DNA of 64,000 nucleotides from Ilumatobacteraceae bacterium. GTDB taxonomy: Bacteria; Actinomycetota; Acidimicrobiia; Acidimicrobiales; Ilumatobacteraceae. Below the pieces are notes generated by a model. That model had not been told where the DNA came from, did no database searches, and saw nothing but the letters and a program-made list of their open reading frames with translations. The translations under genes and the position numbers were made by a program. The stretch spans positions 1 through 64,000 of the forward strand of contig JABSQH010000016.1 in assembly GCA_013213745.1 (NCBI GenBank), written 5' to 3'. The number at the start of each line of letters is the position of its first letter. The stretch's first letter is position 1. Positions 8,445 to 17,119 of this stretch are shown one piece after another.

Positions 8445-9290
8445 CTACTGCGTCGGGGTGATCGCCCAACGCAGCGTGCGGGTGATGAGCTCGCCGGCCG
8501 GACGGAGCGCCACGGTCTCGGTGACCGGCAGCCACGGGAGTCGCAGCGGCCAGCGCGTCCAACGCGGCAGCAGTGCCACTGCGGCCGCCACGACCAGACC
8601 GTAGGCCGGGCGCGCCGGGCCCGGCAGCGGCGGCCGCAGGATGAGGTAACTCGCAGCGTCTCGCGCTTCGGGCGTGCTCTGCAGCTCGGGTCGGAACGCG
8701 CGCAGGTGGCCACGCAGTTCGGCGACCGAGGTCGGCGGGTCGAGTACACCGAGGGCCCGTGCCACCACAGCGGTGTCGGCGACGTAGCCGTCGCGGTCGG
8801 TTGCGCTGAGCTCCTCGGCGCCGTAGCGGTCGTGCGCCGCGAGGAAGCTGTCGACCTCGGCGACGTGCACCCAGTGCAGCAGGTGCGGGTCGTTCGCTGC
8901 GTACGAACGCCCGTCGGCAGCGTGGCCGACCACTCGTTCGTGCACACGGTGGACGACGTCGACCGCACGCTCGGCCTCGGTCGCCGGGCCGAACGTGGTC
9001 GCTGCAAGGAAGTCGGCCGTGCGCTGCAGTCGGCCCCACGGGTCGTGGCGATAGTCGGAGTGCTGCGCCACGCCGGCCATCGCCAACGGATGCAGCGATT
9101 GCAACAGCAGAGCACGCAGCCCGCCGATGAACATCGATGCGTCTGCATGCACGCGCCGTATCGGTGCGTCGTCGTCGAACCACGACGGCTCGTCGGTGTC
9201 GAACAGCTCCACTCGGCGTCGCTCGGCGTCCGGACCGACCACGCGCATCCGCACCTGCTCCCCGAGCCAGTCGCGCACCGGGTCCGACAT
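8445..9290 (-). CDS. DUF2236 / MpaB-like oxygenase-family protein
   Basis: The 281-residue protein has the features of DUF2236: an N-terminal GGLRALLLQSLHPLAMAGV helix, then DPWGRLQRTADFLAATTFG and a central HLLHWVHVAEVDSFL with the conserved H-x-x-W-V-H. The family includes the latex-clearing protein Lcp and MpaB' and may bind a heme through conserved histidines. Actinobacteria carry many copies of unknown substrate. The ATG at 9290 is 39 bp from the divergently transcribed exporter gene, so they share a short promoter region. The longer ORF upstream of 9290 is antisense to that exporter and is rejected. Confidence 0.85.
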   Translation of the reverse strand: MSDPVRDWLGEQVRMRVVGPDAERRRVELFDTDEPSWFDDDAPIRRVHADASMFIGGLRALLLQSLHPLAMAGVAQHSDYRHDPWGRLQRTADFLAATTFGPATEAERAVDVVHRVHERVVGHAADGRSYAANDPHLLHWVHVAEVDSFLAAHDRYGAEELSATDRDGYVADTAVVARALGVLDPPTSVAELRGHLRAFRPELQSTPEARDAASYLILRPPLPGPARPAYGLVVAAAVALLPRWTRWPLRLPWLPVTETVALRPAGELITRTLRWAITPTQ

Positions 9291-9329
9291 GTCCCAATCG
9301 TGCCATGGGTCCGTGAGTACGCTCCGAAC

Positions 9330-10550
9330 GTGCCAGAAGAACGCGCCGACGACGGCGGTTCCACGGTCGGCGCGACCGATCCCAGCGGTCGTCGGTACGA
9401 CCGGCGCCAGACCGACCGCACCCTGCCGCGGTGGGCCATCCCGGCGATCGCACTGTTCTGGACCGGGTTCGTGCTCACGTTCGCCGTCCGCCACGTGTTC
9501 AGCCGGTTGTCGACACTGCTCATCTTGTTGCTCGTCTCGCTGTTCCTCGCGCTCGCGATCGAGCCGGGCGTCAATCGTTTGGCGGCCCGCGGGTGGAAAC
9601 GGAGCCGGGCCACGCTGCTGATCGTGTTCAGCGTCGTACTGGGCTTTCTCGTGTTCGCCGTCGCGGTGGGCACCCTCGTCGGCACGCAGGTCGCTGAGCT
9701 GTTGTCCGAGTCCGACCTGTACATCACCGACACCGTCAACTTCTTGAACGACACGTTCGGCACACAGATCGACCCCGAGGACGTGATCAACGAGTTCAAC
9801 GATCCCGACGGGCGAGTGCAACAGTTCATCCAGAGCCAGAGCGACGAGGCAGTTCGTCTCTCCCTCACCGCGGTCAACGTGATCTTTCAGGCGTTGTCCG
9901 TGGTGCTCTTCACCTACTACCTGGTGGCCGACGGACCACGACTCCGACGTGTGATCTGCGCCCGCCTGACCCCGAACCGCCAGGAACGGGTGTTGCATGC
10001 GTGGGAGCTGGCGATCACGAAGACCGGCGGCTACCTGTACTCACGAGCACTGCTCGCCGCCATCTCCGCGTTCTTCCACTGGATCGTGTTCCAGGCGATC
10101 GGTACGCCGGCTCCGATCGCGCTCGCATTGTGGGTCGGTCTCGTCAGCCAGTTCCTCCCGGTGGTCGGCACGTATCTCGCCGGGATTCTGCCTGCCTTGC
10201 TGACCTTCCTCGAGTCGCCTCTGCAAGCAGCCATCGTTGTCGGCTTCATCGTGATCTATCAGCAGATAGAGAACTACTTCTTCGCGCCGCGCATCACCGC
10301 GCGGACGATGGAGTTGCATCCGGCAGTGGCCTTCGGCGCAGCGCTCGGTGGCGCATCGCTGCTGGGGGCGGTCGGGGCGGTGCTGGCCTTGCCCGGCGCT
10401 GCGATGGCACAAGCACTGGCCAGCGAGTGGGGCAAGCGGTACAACGTCGTCGATAACCACCTCACGTCGATGTCGCTACCGAAGAAGCGCTCAGATGACG
10501 AGGCGGATCCCGGTCGCCCCGACGACGGGATCAGCGCGGAACCGTCGTGA
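9330..10550 (+). CDS. AI-2E family transporter (membrane permease)
   Basis: The 406-residue membrane protein has eight or so hydrophobic helices and the AI-2E family pattern. Two N-terminal helices (IPAIALFWTGFVLTFAV, LLILLLVSLFLALAIEP) and a soluble loop with an amphipathic helix are followed by a C-terminal block with LPVVGTYLAGILPALL and QQIENYFFAPRI. The last two segments are strongly conserved in the family, whose members export autoinducer-2 or act as Na+/H+ antiporters; the substrate here is unknown. The GTG at 9330 is the first in-frame start after the divergent promoter region. The TGA overlaps the next gene's GTG (GTGA), giving an operon with the asparaginase and MBL genes. Confidence 0.88.
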   Translation: MPEERADDGGSTVGATDPSGRRYDRRQTDRTLPRWAIPAIALFWTGFVLTFAVRHVFSRLSTLLILLLVSLFLALAIEPGVNRLAARGWKRSRATLLIVFSVVLGFLVFAVAVGTLVGTQVAELLSESDLYITDTVNFLNDTFGTQIDPEDVINEFNDPDGRVQQFIQSQSDEAVRLSLTAVNVIFQALSVVLFTYYLVADGPRLRRVICARLTPNRQERVLHAWELAITKTGGYLYSRALLAAISAFFHWIVFQAIGTPAPIALALWVGLVSQFLPVVGTYLAGILPALLTFLESPLQAAIVVGFIVIYQQIENYFFAPRITARTMELHPAVAFGAALGGASLLGAVGAVLALPGAAMAQALASEWGKRYNVVDNHLTSMSLPKKRSDDEADPGRPDDGISAEPS

Positions 10551-11488
10551 CCGTCGGCCTGCTGGCTGTCGCCGAACGCAGCGGCTTCGATGAGTGTTGG
10601 CATCAGGGTGCTGCCGTCGCCGTCGATGCGCGCGGGAACGTCACGGCGTCGATCGGCGATCCCGACCTGCCGATGTACGCCCGATCAACGCTGAAGCCGT
10701 TGCAGGCGGCGGCGATGGTGGCCAACGGCTTGTCGATCCCGACCGACGAGCTGGCGGTGGTGTGCGCCAGCCACGACGGCGCGCCCATCCATCGCGACGC
10801 TGTTCGTCGGTTGTTGATGCGCTTCGATCTGTCGATCGATGACCTCCAGAACACGCCGACCTTGCCCTATGGCGAGGCCGCTCGCACCGCAGCGATCCGC
10901 GACAACACCGGCCCTTCGTCGCTGCAACAGAATTGCTCCGGAAAACACGCCGGCATGTTGGCCACCTGCGTGATCAACGGTTGGCCGATCGAGAAGTACC
11001 TCGACCCGCAGCATCCCCTGCAGGTCGCGATTGCTGACTTTCTCGCGACGCTCGGCTGTGTCTCGCAGCACGTCGGCGTCGACGGTTGCGGGGCCCCGAA
11101 TCACGTCGTCGGGCTACGGTCGTTGGCGACGGCGTTCGGAGCATTGCGCGTATCCGGTGCGGCTCCCATCGAGGCGATGAAAGCGTTTCCGGACCTGGTT
11201 GCCGGCCCAGAGCGCGACGTGACGCGGTGGATGCGCGCCGTTCCGGGCGTGGTGACCAAGGATGGCGCCGCCGGGTTGATGATCGGAGCGAGTTCTGATG
11301 GCGCCGCGTTCGCTTTCAAGATCGCCGATGGTTCCGAGACCGCGCGCCGCGCCGTCGGTGGCGAGGCGATGCGTCGGATCGGGATCGACTCGCCGGACGC
11401 CGCGGTCATCGGCGACGTCCCGGTCGTCGGTCACGGCGTGCGTGTCGGTAGCGTCCGCGCCATGCCGTGGACCCAGGTGGCGCGATGA
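10547..11488 (+). CDS. L-asparaginase II family protein (Rhizobium etli type)
   Basis: The 313-residue protein matches the thermolabile AnsA-like asparaginase II family, which is unrelated to the E. coli enzymes. It has the Ser-x-x-Lys-like segment ARSTLKPLQA, the following CASHDG and the conserved NCSGKHAGML, and the family's central GCGAPNH with its Cys. These residues form the active site and zinc site in the R. etli enzyme. It would hydrolyse asparagine, or a similar amide, to aspartate and ammonia in the cytoplasm. The GTG start overlaps the exporter stop by four bases, and its own TGA overlaps the next ATG, so translation is coupled on both sides. Confidence 0.88.
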   Translation: MTVGLLAVAERSGFDECWHQGAAVAVDARGNVTASIGDPDLPMYARSTLKPLQAAAMVANGLSIPTDELAVVCASHDGAPIHRDAVRRLLMRFDLSIDDLQNTPTLPYGEAARTAAIRDNTGPSSLQQNCSGKHAGMLATCVINGWPIEKYLDPQHPLQVAIADFLATLGCVSQHVGVDGCGAPNHVVGLRSLATAFGALRVSGAAPIEAMKAFPDLVAGPERDVTRWMRAVPGVVTKDGAAGLMIGASSDGAAFAFKIADGSETARRAVGGEAMRRIGIDSPDAAVIGDVPVVGHGVRVGSVRAMPWTQVAR

Positions 11489-12471
11489 GCCTGACGTTGC
11501 TCACCCAGGACACGCCGCCGTACGGTGTGGTCGAGACGAAGACACCGACCGTGCGGCGCGTGACTGCGGAGAACCCGTCGAAGTTCACGTACCACGGCAC
11601 CGGCACCTACATCGTGGGTCATGGTGATGTCGTCGTCATCGATCCTGGTCCGCAGCTCGACGCTCATCGAGATGCGCTTGTGCGGGCGCTCGAGGGCGAA
11701 CGGGTGCAGGCGATTCTCATTACCCACTGCCACAGTGATCATTCACCGTTGGCGACCTGGTTGCGCGAATACACCGGCGCTCCGACCATTGCGACCGGTC
11801 CCCACGGCGACGACGCCTGGGACATTGGCTCGCTCCCCGACGGCGCGCTCGAGTACGTCGACGATGACGACGACGATCGCCCGTCGGGCTCGGTCGTCGA
11901 GGAGTCGATCGATCGGTCGTTTCGCCCTGATGTCGTTGTTGGCGAGGGCGACGTTGTCGCGTCGTCAGCCGATTCGGGCGGTGGGCCACATTGGACGATG
12001 CGAGCCGTGCCGACGCCTGGTCACACATCGAACCACTGCTGTTTCGCGCTCGACGACGGCGACGAGTCCAGTCTGTTCACCGGCGATCATCTCATGGGCT
12101 GGAGTACGACGGTGATCGGCCCGCCGGACGGCGACATGGCCACCTACATGACCTCGCTCGATGTCGTCGTCGCTCGGGCCGACTCGGTCGCCTATCCGAC
12201 GCATGGCCCACCGGTTCGGACTCCGGCGGCCTTCGCCGCCGAGCTGATCGCTCATCGCCGCGATCGGCATGCCCAAGTGCTGGCCGCGGTGGTGGGCGGC
12301 CAGACCACGATTCCCGACATCGTCGTCGATCTCTATCGAGACGTGCATCCGCGACTCCACAAGCCGGCCGCATCGAGCGTGCTGGCGCATCTTGTTGCAC
12401 TCGTCGCCGAGGGTCGTGTGACGACCGATCACGAACGGCCGCGCCTCGACGGCGCATACCGTCCCGCCTAG
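11485..12471 (+). CDS. Metallo-beta-lactamase-fold hydrolase (LACTB2/RNase Z-like)
   Basis: The 328-residue protein carries the binuclear metal motif THCHSDHSP at ~80-88, a second histidine in TPGHTSNHC, the aspartate of LFTGDHLMG and a late histidine in YPTHGPP. The C-terminal ~70 residues form a winged-helix-like end (LLAAVVGG..., ASSVLAHLVALVAEG), as in LACTB2-type enzymes that cleave RNA or thioesters. A run of alternating acidic residues (V-D-D-D-D-D-D-R) near 135 is unusual. The ATG at 11485 overlaps the asparaginase stop. The true substrate is not evident from the sequence; the operon partners suggest small-molecule rather than RNA metabolism, but only weakly. Confidence 0.85.
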   Translation: MSLTLLTQDTPPYGVVETKTPTVRRVTAENPSKFTYHGTGTYIVGHGDVVVIDPGPQLDAHRDALVRALEGERVQAILITHCHSDHSPLATWLREYTGAPTIATGPHGDDAWDIGSLPDGALEYVDDDDDDRPSGSVVEESIDRSFRPDVVVGEGDVVASSADSGGGPHWTMRAVPTPGHTSNHCCFALDDGDESSLFTGDHLMGWSTTVIGPPDGDMATYMTSLDVVVARADSVAYPTHGPPVRTPAAFAAELIAHRRDRHAQVLAAVVGGQTTIPDIVVDLYRDVHPRLHKPAASSVLAHLVALVAEGRVTTDHERPRLDGAYRPA

Positions 12472-12520
12472 CCCTCGCACGCACGGCGTCGTTGCGGGCG
12501 CCGAAGGCAGGCTGCTTCGC

Positions 12521-13426
12521 TCAATCGACGCGCGTGCGAACGAGCGCTGTGTGGTCGTGTTCGCTGTGATAATGGCCGTGATGATCGTCACCGTGATGGT
12601 GATGGCCGTGATGGTGCGCGTCGCCGGCTGTGGTCGTCGTTGCCAAGACGGTGATTTCGTCGCTGGCAGATGGACCGGTACGCAACGCGTCGAACGCTGA
12701 TGGTGGGAAGCAGCCCTGGGCGGCGCCGAGGCGCCACAACCCTTCCTCGTCACCTGGCCCGAACCCGGTGTTGCCGACCTCTTGAGGGAACATCAGCTCG
12801 TTCGGATCGTTGACATGCGCGAGTCCGACGAGGTGACCGATCTCGTGTTGCAGCGTTGTCGCGGTCACGGCCGGTGAAATCAAGTTCGCGGTGTTCACCG
12901 CGACGTAGCCAGTGGTGACCCGCGACGTCGCCGGGTCGAAGGTGCCACCGCCGATACCGAGCACGTTCGCGCCGAACAACGGCATTGTGACGGGATCACC
13001 GAACACGATGATTGCGTCGATGTCGTCGGGGACCGTGCGGTCGTATCCGTCGTTCGTCCGTCCGACGAAGGCGAAGTCGAGCCCGGTCTGTCGTTCGATC
13101 TCGTAGATCGCATCGAATGCGGCCTGCTCCTGTGGTGGTGTGGCCAACTCGGAGTTGATCTTGAACTTGATCGGCGTGCACGGATCCCACCGGGCGTACC
13201 CGGGTCCGTTGGCGTAGAGGAAGGCGTGCGCGCCGGTTGCCGGCGGGGTGGGGCTGGTGATCCGTCGATCGGCGAGCTCGCTGACCGCGGCGCCCGAGTT
13301 GACCTCGCTGACCGACAGTGATGCACCGGCAAACGACAACCCGCCAGTGACGTTGGGCGCGAGCGCGAATGCGGCGAGCGTTGAAACGATGGCGGCGCCG
13401 AGCACTCTGCGGCGACGAACGTGCAC
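12521..13426 (-). CDS. Secreted matrixin-like zinc metalloprotease with a His-rich tail
   Basis: The 301-residue protein has a signal peptide (RRRRVLG, then AAIVSTLAAFALAP, cleavage near 27-36). The catalytic HEIGHLVGLAH is at 194-204, matching HExxHxxGxxH, and a Met-turn ELMFP follows at ~212. This is the metzincin/matrixin arrangement, and the domain YARWDPCTPIKFKIN fits the usual first strand. The last ~35 residues contain 14 or so histidines in short runs with Gly/Asp (HHHGHHHHGDDHHGH), probably a metal-binding tail. A GTG start at 13426 is used because a stop lies just upstream. It is divergent from the HtrA lipoprotein gene 90 bp away. Confidence 0.87.
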   Translation of the reverse strand: MHVRRRRVLGAAIVSTLAAFALAPNVTGGLSFAGASLSVSEVNSGAAVSELADRRITSPTPPATGAHAFLYANGPGYARWDPCTPIKFKINSELATPPQEQAAFDAIYEIERQTGLDFAFVGRTNDGYDRTVPDDIDAIIVFGDPVTMPLFGANVLGIGGGTFDPATSRVTTGYVAVNTANLISPAVTATTLQHEIGHLVGLAHVNDPNELMFPQEVGNTGFGPGDEEGLWRLGAAQGCFPPSAFDALRTGPSASDEITVLATTTTAGDAHHHGHHHHGDDHHGHYHSEHDHTALVRTRVD

Positions 13427-13516
13427 GCCACGATGCTACGGGCCTCATCCGTGCCTGTGTCCTCGGGCACCGGTGGAGTTCACGCGTGGTTGACGACACG
13501 GTGCCAAACTTCCAAC

Positions 13517-15175
13517 GTGTTGTCTCGTCGTCGTGCTCTCTCCTCGTCCCGCGTCATGGCCACGGCGGCTGTCACCGCCCTCGTCGCCGCCAGTTGCGGG
13601 GGAGGCAGCAGTGATGACGATTCCTCCGCTGCGACCACAGCGGCACCGCCGGCGACGGAAGCGCCAGCGGACACCGCCGCTCCGACGACGGCCGCCGTCG
13701 AATCGACGCTGCCCGAGACCAGCGCTCCCGCTTCGGGTGGTGCCGCGACCAGCCTCGAAGACGCCCGTGGGGCGATCGTGCAAATCGTCGCCACGGGAAC
13801 GTTCGAGGACCCCGCCGAGGGGACGCAGTCGAACGTGCCGGGCTCGGGCTCGGGGTTCATCATCGATCCCAGCGGTATCGCGGTGACGAACAACCACGTC
13901 GTGACCGGCGCGGCGACGTTGGAGGTATTCGTCGAAGGCGCCGACGACTCGGTGAATGCGCGTGTCCTCGGTGTGTCGGAGTGTTCCGACCTTGCGGTGA
14001 TTGAACTCGACGGCGACGACTACCCATATCTGGAGTTCAACGACGAGCCGCTGTCCGCAGGCCAGGAGATCTTCGCCCTCGGGTATCCGCTCGGCGATCC
14101 GGAGTACACGGTGCTCGATGGTGTCGTGTCGAAAGAGGATGCCGGCGGCGAGAGCTCCTGGGCATCGGTCGATGCCGTCATCGAGCACAGCGCCGACACC
14201 TTGCCGGGGAACTCCGGTGGGCCGATCGTCGATCCCGACGGAGCGGTCGTGGCGGTGAACTACGCCGGCAACGACTCCGGCCAGTCATTCGCCATCGGGC
14301 TCGACGTCGCCAACGAAGTGATCGCCGAACTCCAGGGTGGGAACAACGTCGATTCGATCGGCATCAACGGCGAGGCGTTCACCGACGGCGTCAACTCCGG
14401 CATCTTCGTGTACTCGGTCGATTCGGGTTCGCCCGCTGACCAGGCCGGGATTCAGCCGGGTGACCTGATCACCACGCTCGAGGGCTTGATCATGGGCATC
14501 GATGGTGTCATGACCGACTACTGCGACGTCCTGCGCTCGAACAACCCCGACGACACGTTGAACATCGAGTTGATCCGCCCCGCAGAAGGCCAGGCCTACT
14601 CCGGGCAGATCAACGGCCGGGCACTGGAGCCGATCACATCGTTCGCCGCTGATCTCGGAAATGAGGTCGCCGAGGCCGACCAGGGCGGGGAGCCGACATC
14701 GGGGTACACCGAGTACACGTTCATCACCGACGACTCGGGTTCGATCGAGGTGTCGGTGCCGGTCGAATGGGTCGACGTGCGCGGTGCGCCGTGGGACTTC
14801 GAGGGAACGCAGGTCGGTCCAGCGGTGCGCGCTGCTCCCGACGTCGATGCGTGGCTGAGCGGCTGGGACACACCCGGCGTCTTCGCCGCCGCGAGCTCGA
14901 GCCTCGGCGTCGATGTCGACGGGATGCTGGCGTTGAACGACTTCTCCCTCGACTGCGACGGCGTCGAGCGCTTCCCCTACGACGACGGGGTGTACACGGG
15001 GGCGTTCGACTTCTGGACCGGCTGCGGCGAAGAAAACAGCGGGTTCATCGTGGTCGGCGCACAACCCGATGACGCATCGTTCACCATGCTCGTGCAGATC
15101 GTGGTGGTCTCCGAGGCGGATCTGGTGGCCGCCGACGAGATCTTCAACACGGTGCTCGTGACCGGCGCGGCGTAG
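13517..15175 (+). CDS. HtrA/DegP-type serine protease lipoprotein with PDZ domain
   Basis: The 552-residue protein starts at GTG 13517. A lipobox ALVAASC places the lipidated Cys at 27, followed by an Ala/Thr/Pro linker to ~75. The trypsin-like domain has His127 (TNNHVV), Asp158 (SDLAVI) and Ser233 (LPGNSGGP), so the full triad is present. A PDZ domain follows (GIFVYSVDSGSPADQAG at ~300-345). The last ~165 residues, beginning YTEYTFITDDSG, form an extra domain I cannot name, with two cysteines (SLDCDG and WTGCGE). The likely role is extracytoplasmic protein quality control, anchored to the membrane. An upstream in-frame ATG at 13421 would place a long non-signal lead before the lipobox and is rejected. 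Confidence 0.9.
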   Translation: MLSRRRALSSSRVMATAAVTALVAASCGGGSSDDDSSAATTAAPPATEAPADTAAPTTAAVESTLPETSAPASGGAATSLEDARGAIVQIVATGTFEDPAEGTQSNVPGSGSGFIIDPSGIAVTNNHVVTGAATLEVFVEGADDSVNARVLGVSECSDLAVIELDGDDYPYLEFNDEPLSAGQEIFALGYPLGDPEYTVLDGVVSKEDAGGESSWASVDAVIEHSADTLPGNSGGPIVDPDGAVVAVNYAGNDSGQSFAIGLDVANEVIAELQGGNNVDSIGINGEAFTDGVNSGIFVYSVDSGSPADQAGIQPGDLITTLEGLIMGIDGVMTDYCDVLRSNNPDDTLNIELIRPAEGQAYSGQINGRALEPITSFAADLGNEVAEADQGGEPTSGYTEYTFITDDSGSIEVSVPVEWVDVRGAPWDFEGTQVGPAVRAAPDVDAWLSGWDTPGVFAAASSSLGVDVDGMLALNDFSLDCDGVERFPYDDGVYTGAFDFWTGCGEENSGFIVVGAQPDDASFTMLVQIVVVSEADLVAADEIFNTVLVTGAA

Positions 15176-15211
15176 CAGCCCCATGCCTCACGTGCGCTGA
15201 GCGAACGCGCC

Positions 15212-15297
15212 CCCTGTAGGCCGTTTCGCTCACCGATGTCGGGACGTTCGCAACGTCGGTGAGTCAGAGGGCTCCCTGTGGGCCGTTTCGCTCACCG
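15212..15297. repeat. Pair of 24-bp direct repeats flanking a short palindrome
   Basis: Positions 15212-15235 and 15274-15297 carry the same 24-mer (core GGCCGTTTCGCTCACCG) with one A/G difference. Between them lies GACGTT-CGC-AACGTC (15243-15257), and the flanks CTCACCGA...CGGTGAG extend the pairing. The block fills the gap between the convergent HtrA and ABC exporter genes, so it could act as a bidirectional terminator or be a small repeat element. No T-tract is present. Confidence 0.6.
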
Positions 15298-15325
15298 GTG
15301 GTGGGGTCGCCGCTCGATCGAGCGG

Positions 15326-17119
15326 CTAGGCCCGCAGGCCGGCGCGCCAGTCGCTGGTGACTTCGGCGAATGCGCCGCCTGCGGCGAGGAGCTCGTCGGG
15401 CGCGCCTTGTTCGACGATGCGTCCCCGATCGAGGACCACCACGTAGTCGGCGTAGTCCGCGATGAGCGGCTGGCTCGTGGCTGCGATCAGGGTCATCCCG
15501 GAAAGTGTTCGCAGGCGGGCAGCAGCGAGGTGCGACAGGCCGCCCGCATCGAGCGAGTCGGTGGCCGCGTCGAGGACAACGATGCGCGGTCGACGCAGAG
15601 CGGCGCGGGCGATGATGAGCGCCTGGCGGATGCCTGCGGGCAGATCCTGACCGTCCCGTCCGACGTTCGTCTCGAGTCCGTCGGCGAGTCGGTGGGCGAA
15701 ACCCTCACCGAAGAGGTCATCGAGCGTTGCCAGCAGGTCCGCGTCGGATGGCGTTGCCTGCAAGCCGAGCGTGAGATTCTCACGCACCGTTCCGTCGAAG
15801 AGCCCGGTGCGCGGAGACACGTAGCCGACGAGCTCGTACAGGTCACGCCCGGCCATGGCGGACGTGTCGACGCCGTCGTAGCTCACCGTCCCGTGCACCG
15901 GTGTGTGGAGTCCGACGAGGACCCGAGCGAGTTCGGATTGGCCGCCATCGGAGTCGCCGACGATGGCCACCGTCGTGCCCCCTGAGACTTCGAGGTTGAT
16001 CTCCTCGCTCAGTGAGCCGTCCGCGAGCGCGAACTGCAGGTTGTCGACCCTCACGGTGCCCGGTCCGTCGGGCGCTGGCACGGTCGTGGCGGGTGCGTCG
16101 TCGCCGGCGGCGTGATCGATCAAGCCGAAGACCCGGTCGAGTGCGGCGATTCCTTGCTCGTAGGTCCGAAACGTGGAAGACAGCGTCGACAGCGGCGCCA
16201 AGAACATGGTGACGAAGCCGAAGAAGGCGACCATCGTGCCGAGCTCGGAGTTCCCGCGCACCACCTGAGTACCACCGAAGATGACCAAGATGCCGTACGC
16301 CCCGGCGGCGATGATCGAGATCGTCGGGGAGTACACCGCCCCGGCAACGATCGTGCGGTACTCGGCATCTCGGCTCGCCATGTTGGCGTCGTTGAAGTCG
16401 GAGCGGTGGCGGCTTTCTTGGCTATAGCCCTGCACCAGATCGACCGCGGCGAGCGACTCGGTGGCGGTGTCGGTGATCACGCCGACCGAGTGGCGCCAGT
16501 CGCGGTACAGCGGGGTCACGTAGCGGCGGTAGACGGCGCTCACGATGAACAACAAGGGAATGACCGAGAGCGTGACCAGCGCAAGGAGCCAGTCGAGCAC
16601 GAGCATCACGAACAGCGATCCGATCACGGTCGCAAGGCTGTCGATCAGCGAAGGCAAGCCTGTGCTGATGAGCTGCCGGGTTTGCAGCGCGTCGTTGGTC
16701 AGGCGCGACACCGTGTCGCCGACCGGTGTCTTCTCGTGGTATTCCGCGGGCAGCTGCATGGTGCGCTCGAACGCCAGCTGCTGAATCGAGCGCGTCGACC
16801 GGGCGCTGACCAGATAGAGGTTTCGCTGCCTGATGTAGGTCGCCGTGCCGGTAGCGAACACCAACGCCAACGAGGCCGCGGCCGCGAGCCACACCACGTC
16901 GCGATTGCCCGCCGTGATTCCGTCATCGACGACCACTTTCATCAGGTATGACGGCAGCAGGAGGAGCAACGATCCGATGAGCGTGGCAGCAATGCCAGTG
17001 AGCGCCGTTGTGCGATACGGCCGGAGAAGGTGCACAAGCGTTCGAATCTCGCTGAGCTCGCCGCTCGTACGCATCCGCCGATGTCGTGGCAAATGGAGGT
17101 GATCGCTGCGGGACCGCAT
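15326..17119 (-). CDS. ABC exporter half-transporter (fused membrane and ATPase) with degenerate ATPase motifs
   Basis: The 597-residue protein has six membrane helices in residues ~40-330 and an NBD after ~345, the type-I exporter order. The NBD motifs are changed. Walker A reads GDSDGGQS (Lys replaced by Gln, near 383), the signature is LPAGIRQ instead of LSGGQ-like, and Walker B VVLDAATD has Ala where the catalytic Glu belongs. The H-loop reads ATSQP with no His. The start ATG at 17119 overlaps the stop of the partner gene (TGATG); a second ATG lies at 17074. It presumably pairs with the product of 17119-18924 as a heterodimer in the plasma membrane. The transported substrate is unknown. 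Confidence 0.88.
   Translation of the reverse strand: MRSRSDHLHLPRHRRMRTSGELSEIRTLVHLLRPYRTTALTGIAATLIGSLLLLLPSYLMKVVVDDGITAGNRDVVWLAAAASLALVFATGTATYIRQRNLYLVSARSTRSIQQLAFERTMQLPAEYHEKTPVGDTVSRLTNDALQTRQLISTGLPSLIDSLATVIGSLFVMLVLDWLLALVTLSVIPLLFIVSAVYRRYVTPLYRDWRHSVGVITDTATESLAAVDLVQGYSQESRHRSDFNDANMASRDAEYRTIVAGAVYSPTISIIAAGAYGILVIFGGTQVVRGNSELGTMVAFFGFVTMFLAPLSTLSSTFRTYEQGIAALDRVFGLIDHAAGDDAPATTVPAPDGPGTVRVDNLQFALADGSLSEEINLEVSGGTTVAIVGDSDGGQSELARVLVGLHTPVHGTVSYDGVDTSAMAGRDLYELVGYVSPRTGLFDGTVRENLTLGLQATPSDADLLATLDDLFGEGFAHRLADGLETNVGRDGQDLPAGIRQALIIARAALRRPRIVVLDAATDSLDAGGLSHLAAARLRTLSGMTLIAATSQPLIADYADYVVVLDRGRIVEQGAPDELLAAGGAFAEVTSDWRAGLRA

Noticed and set aside
7073-9877. A 934-codon minus-strand open frame
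   Set aside because: It is antisense to the YcaQ gene and most of its neighbours, is rich in Arg/Ser/Thr, and shows no domain pattern; it is a GC-skew shadow.
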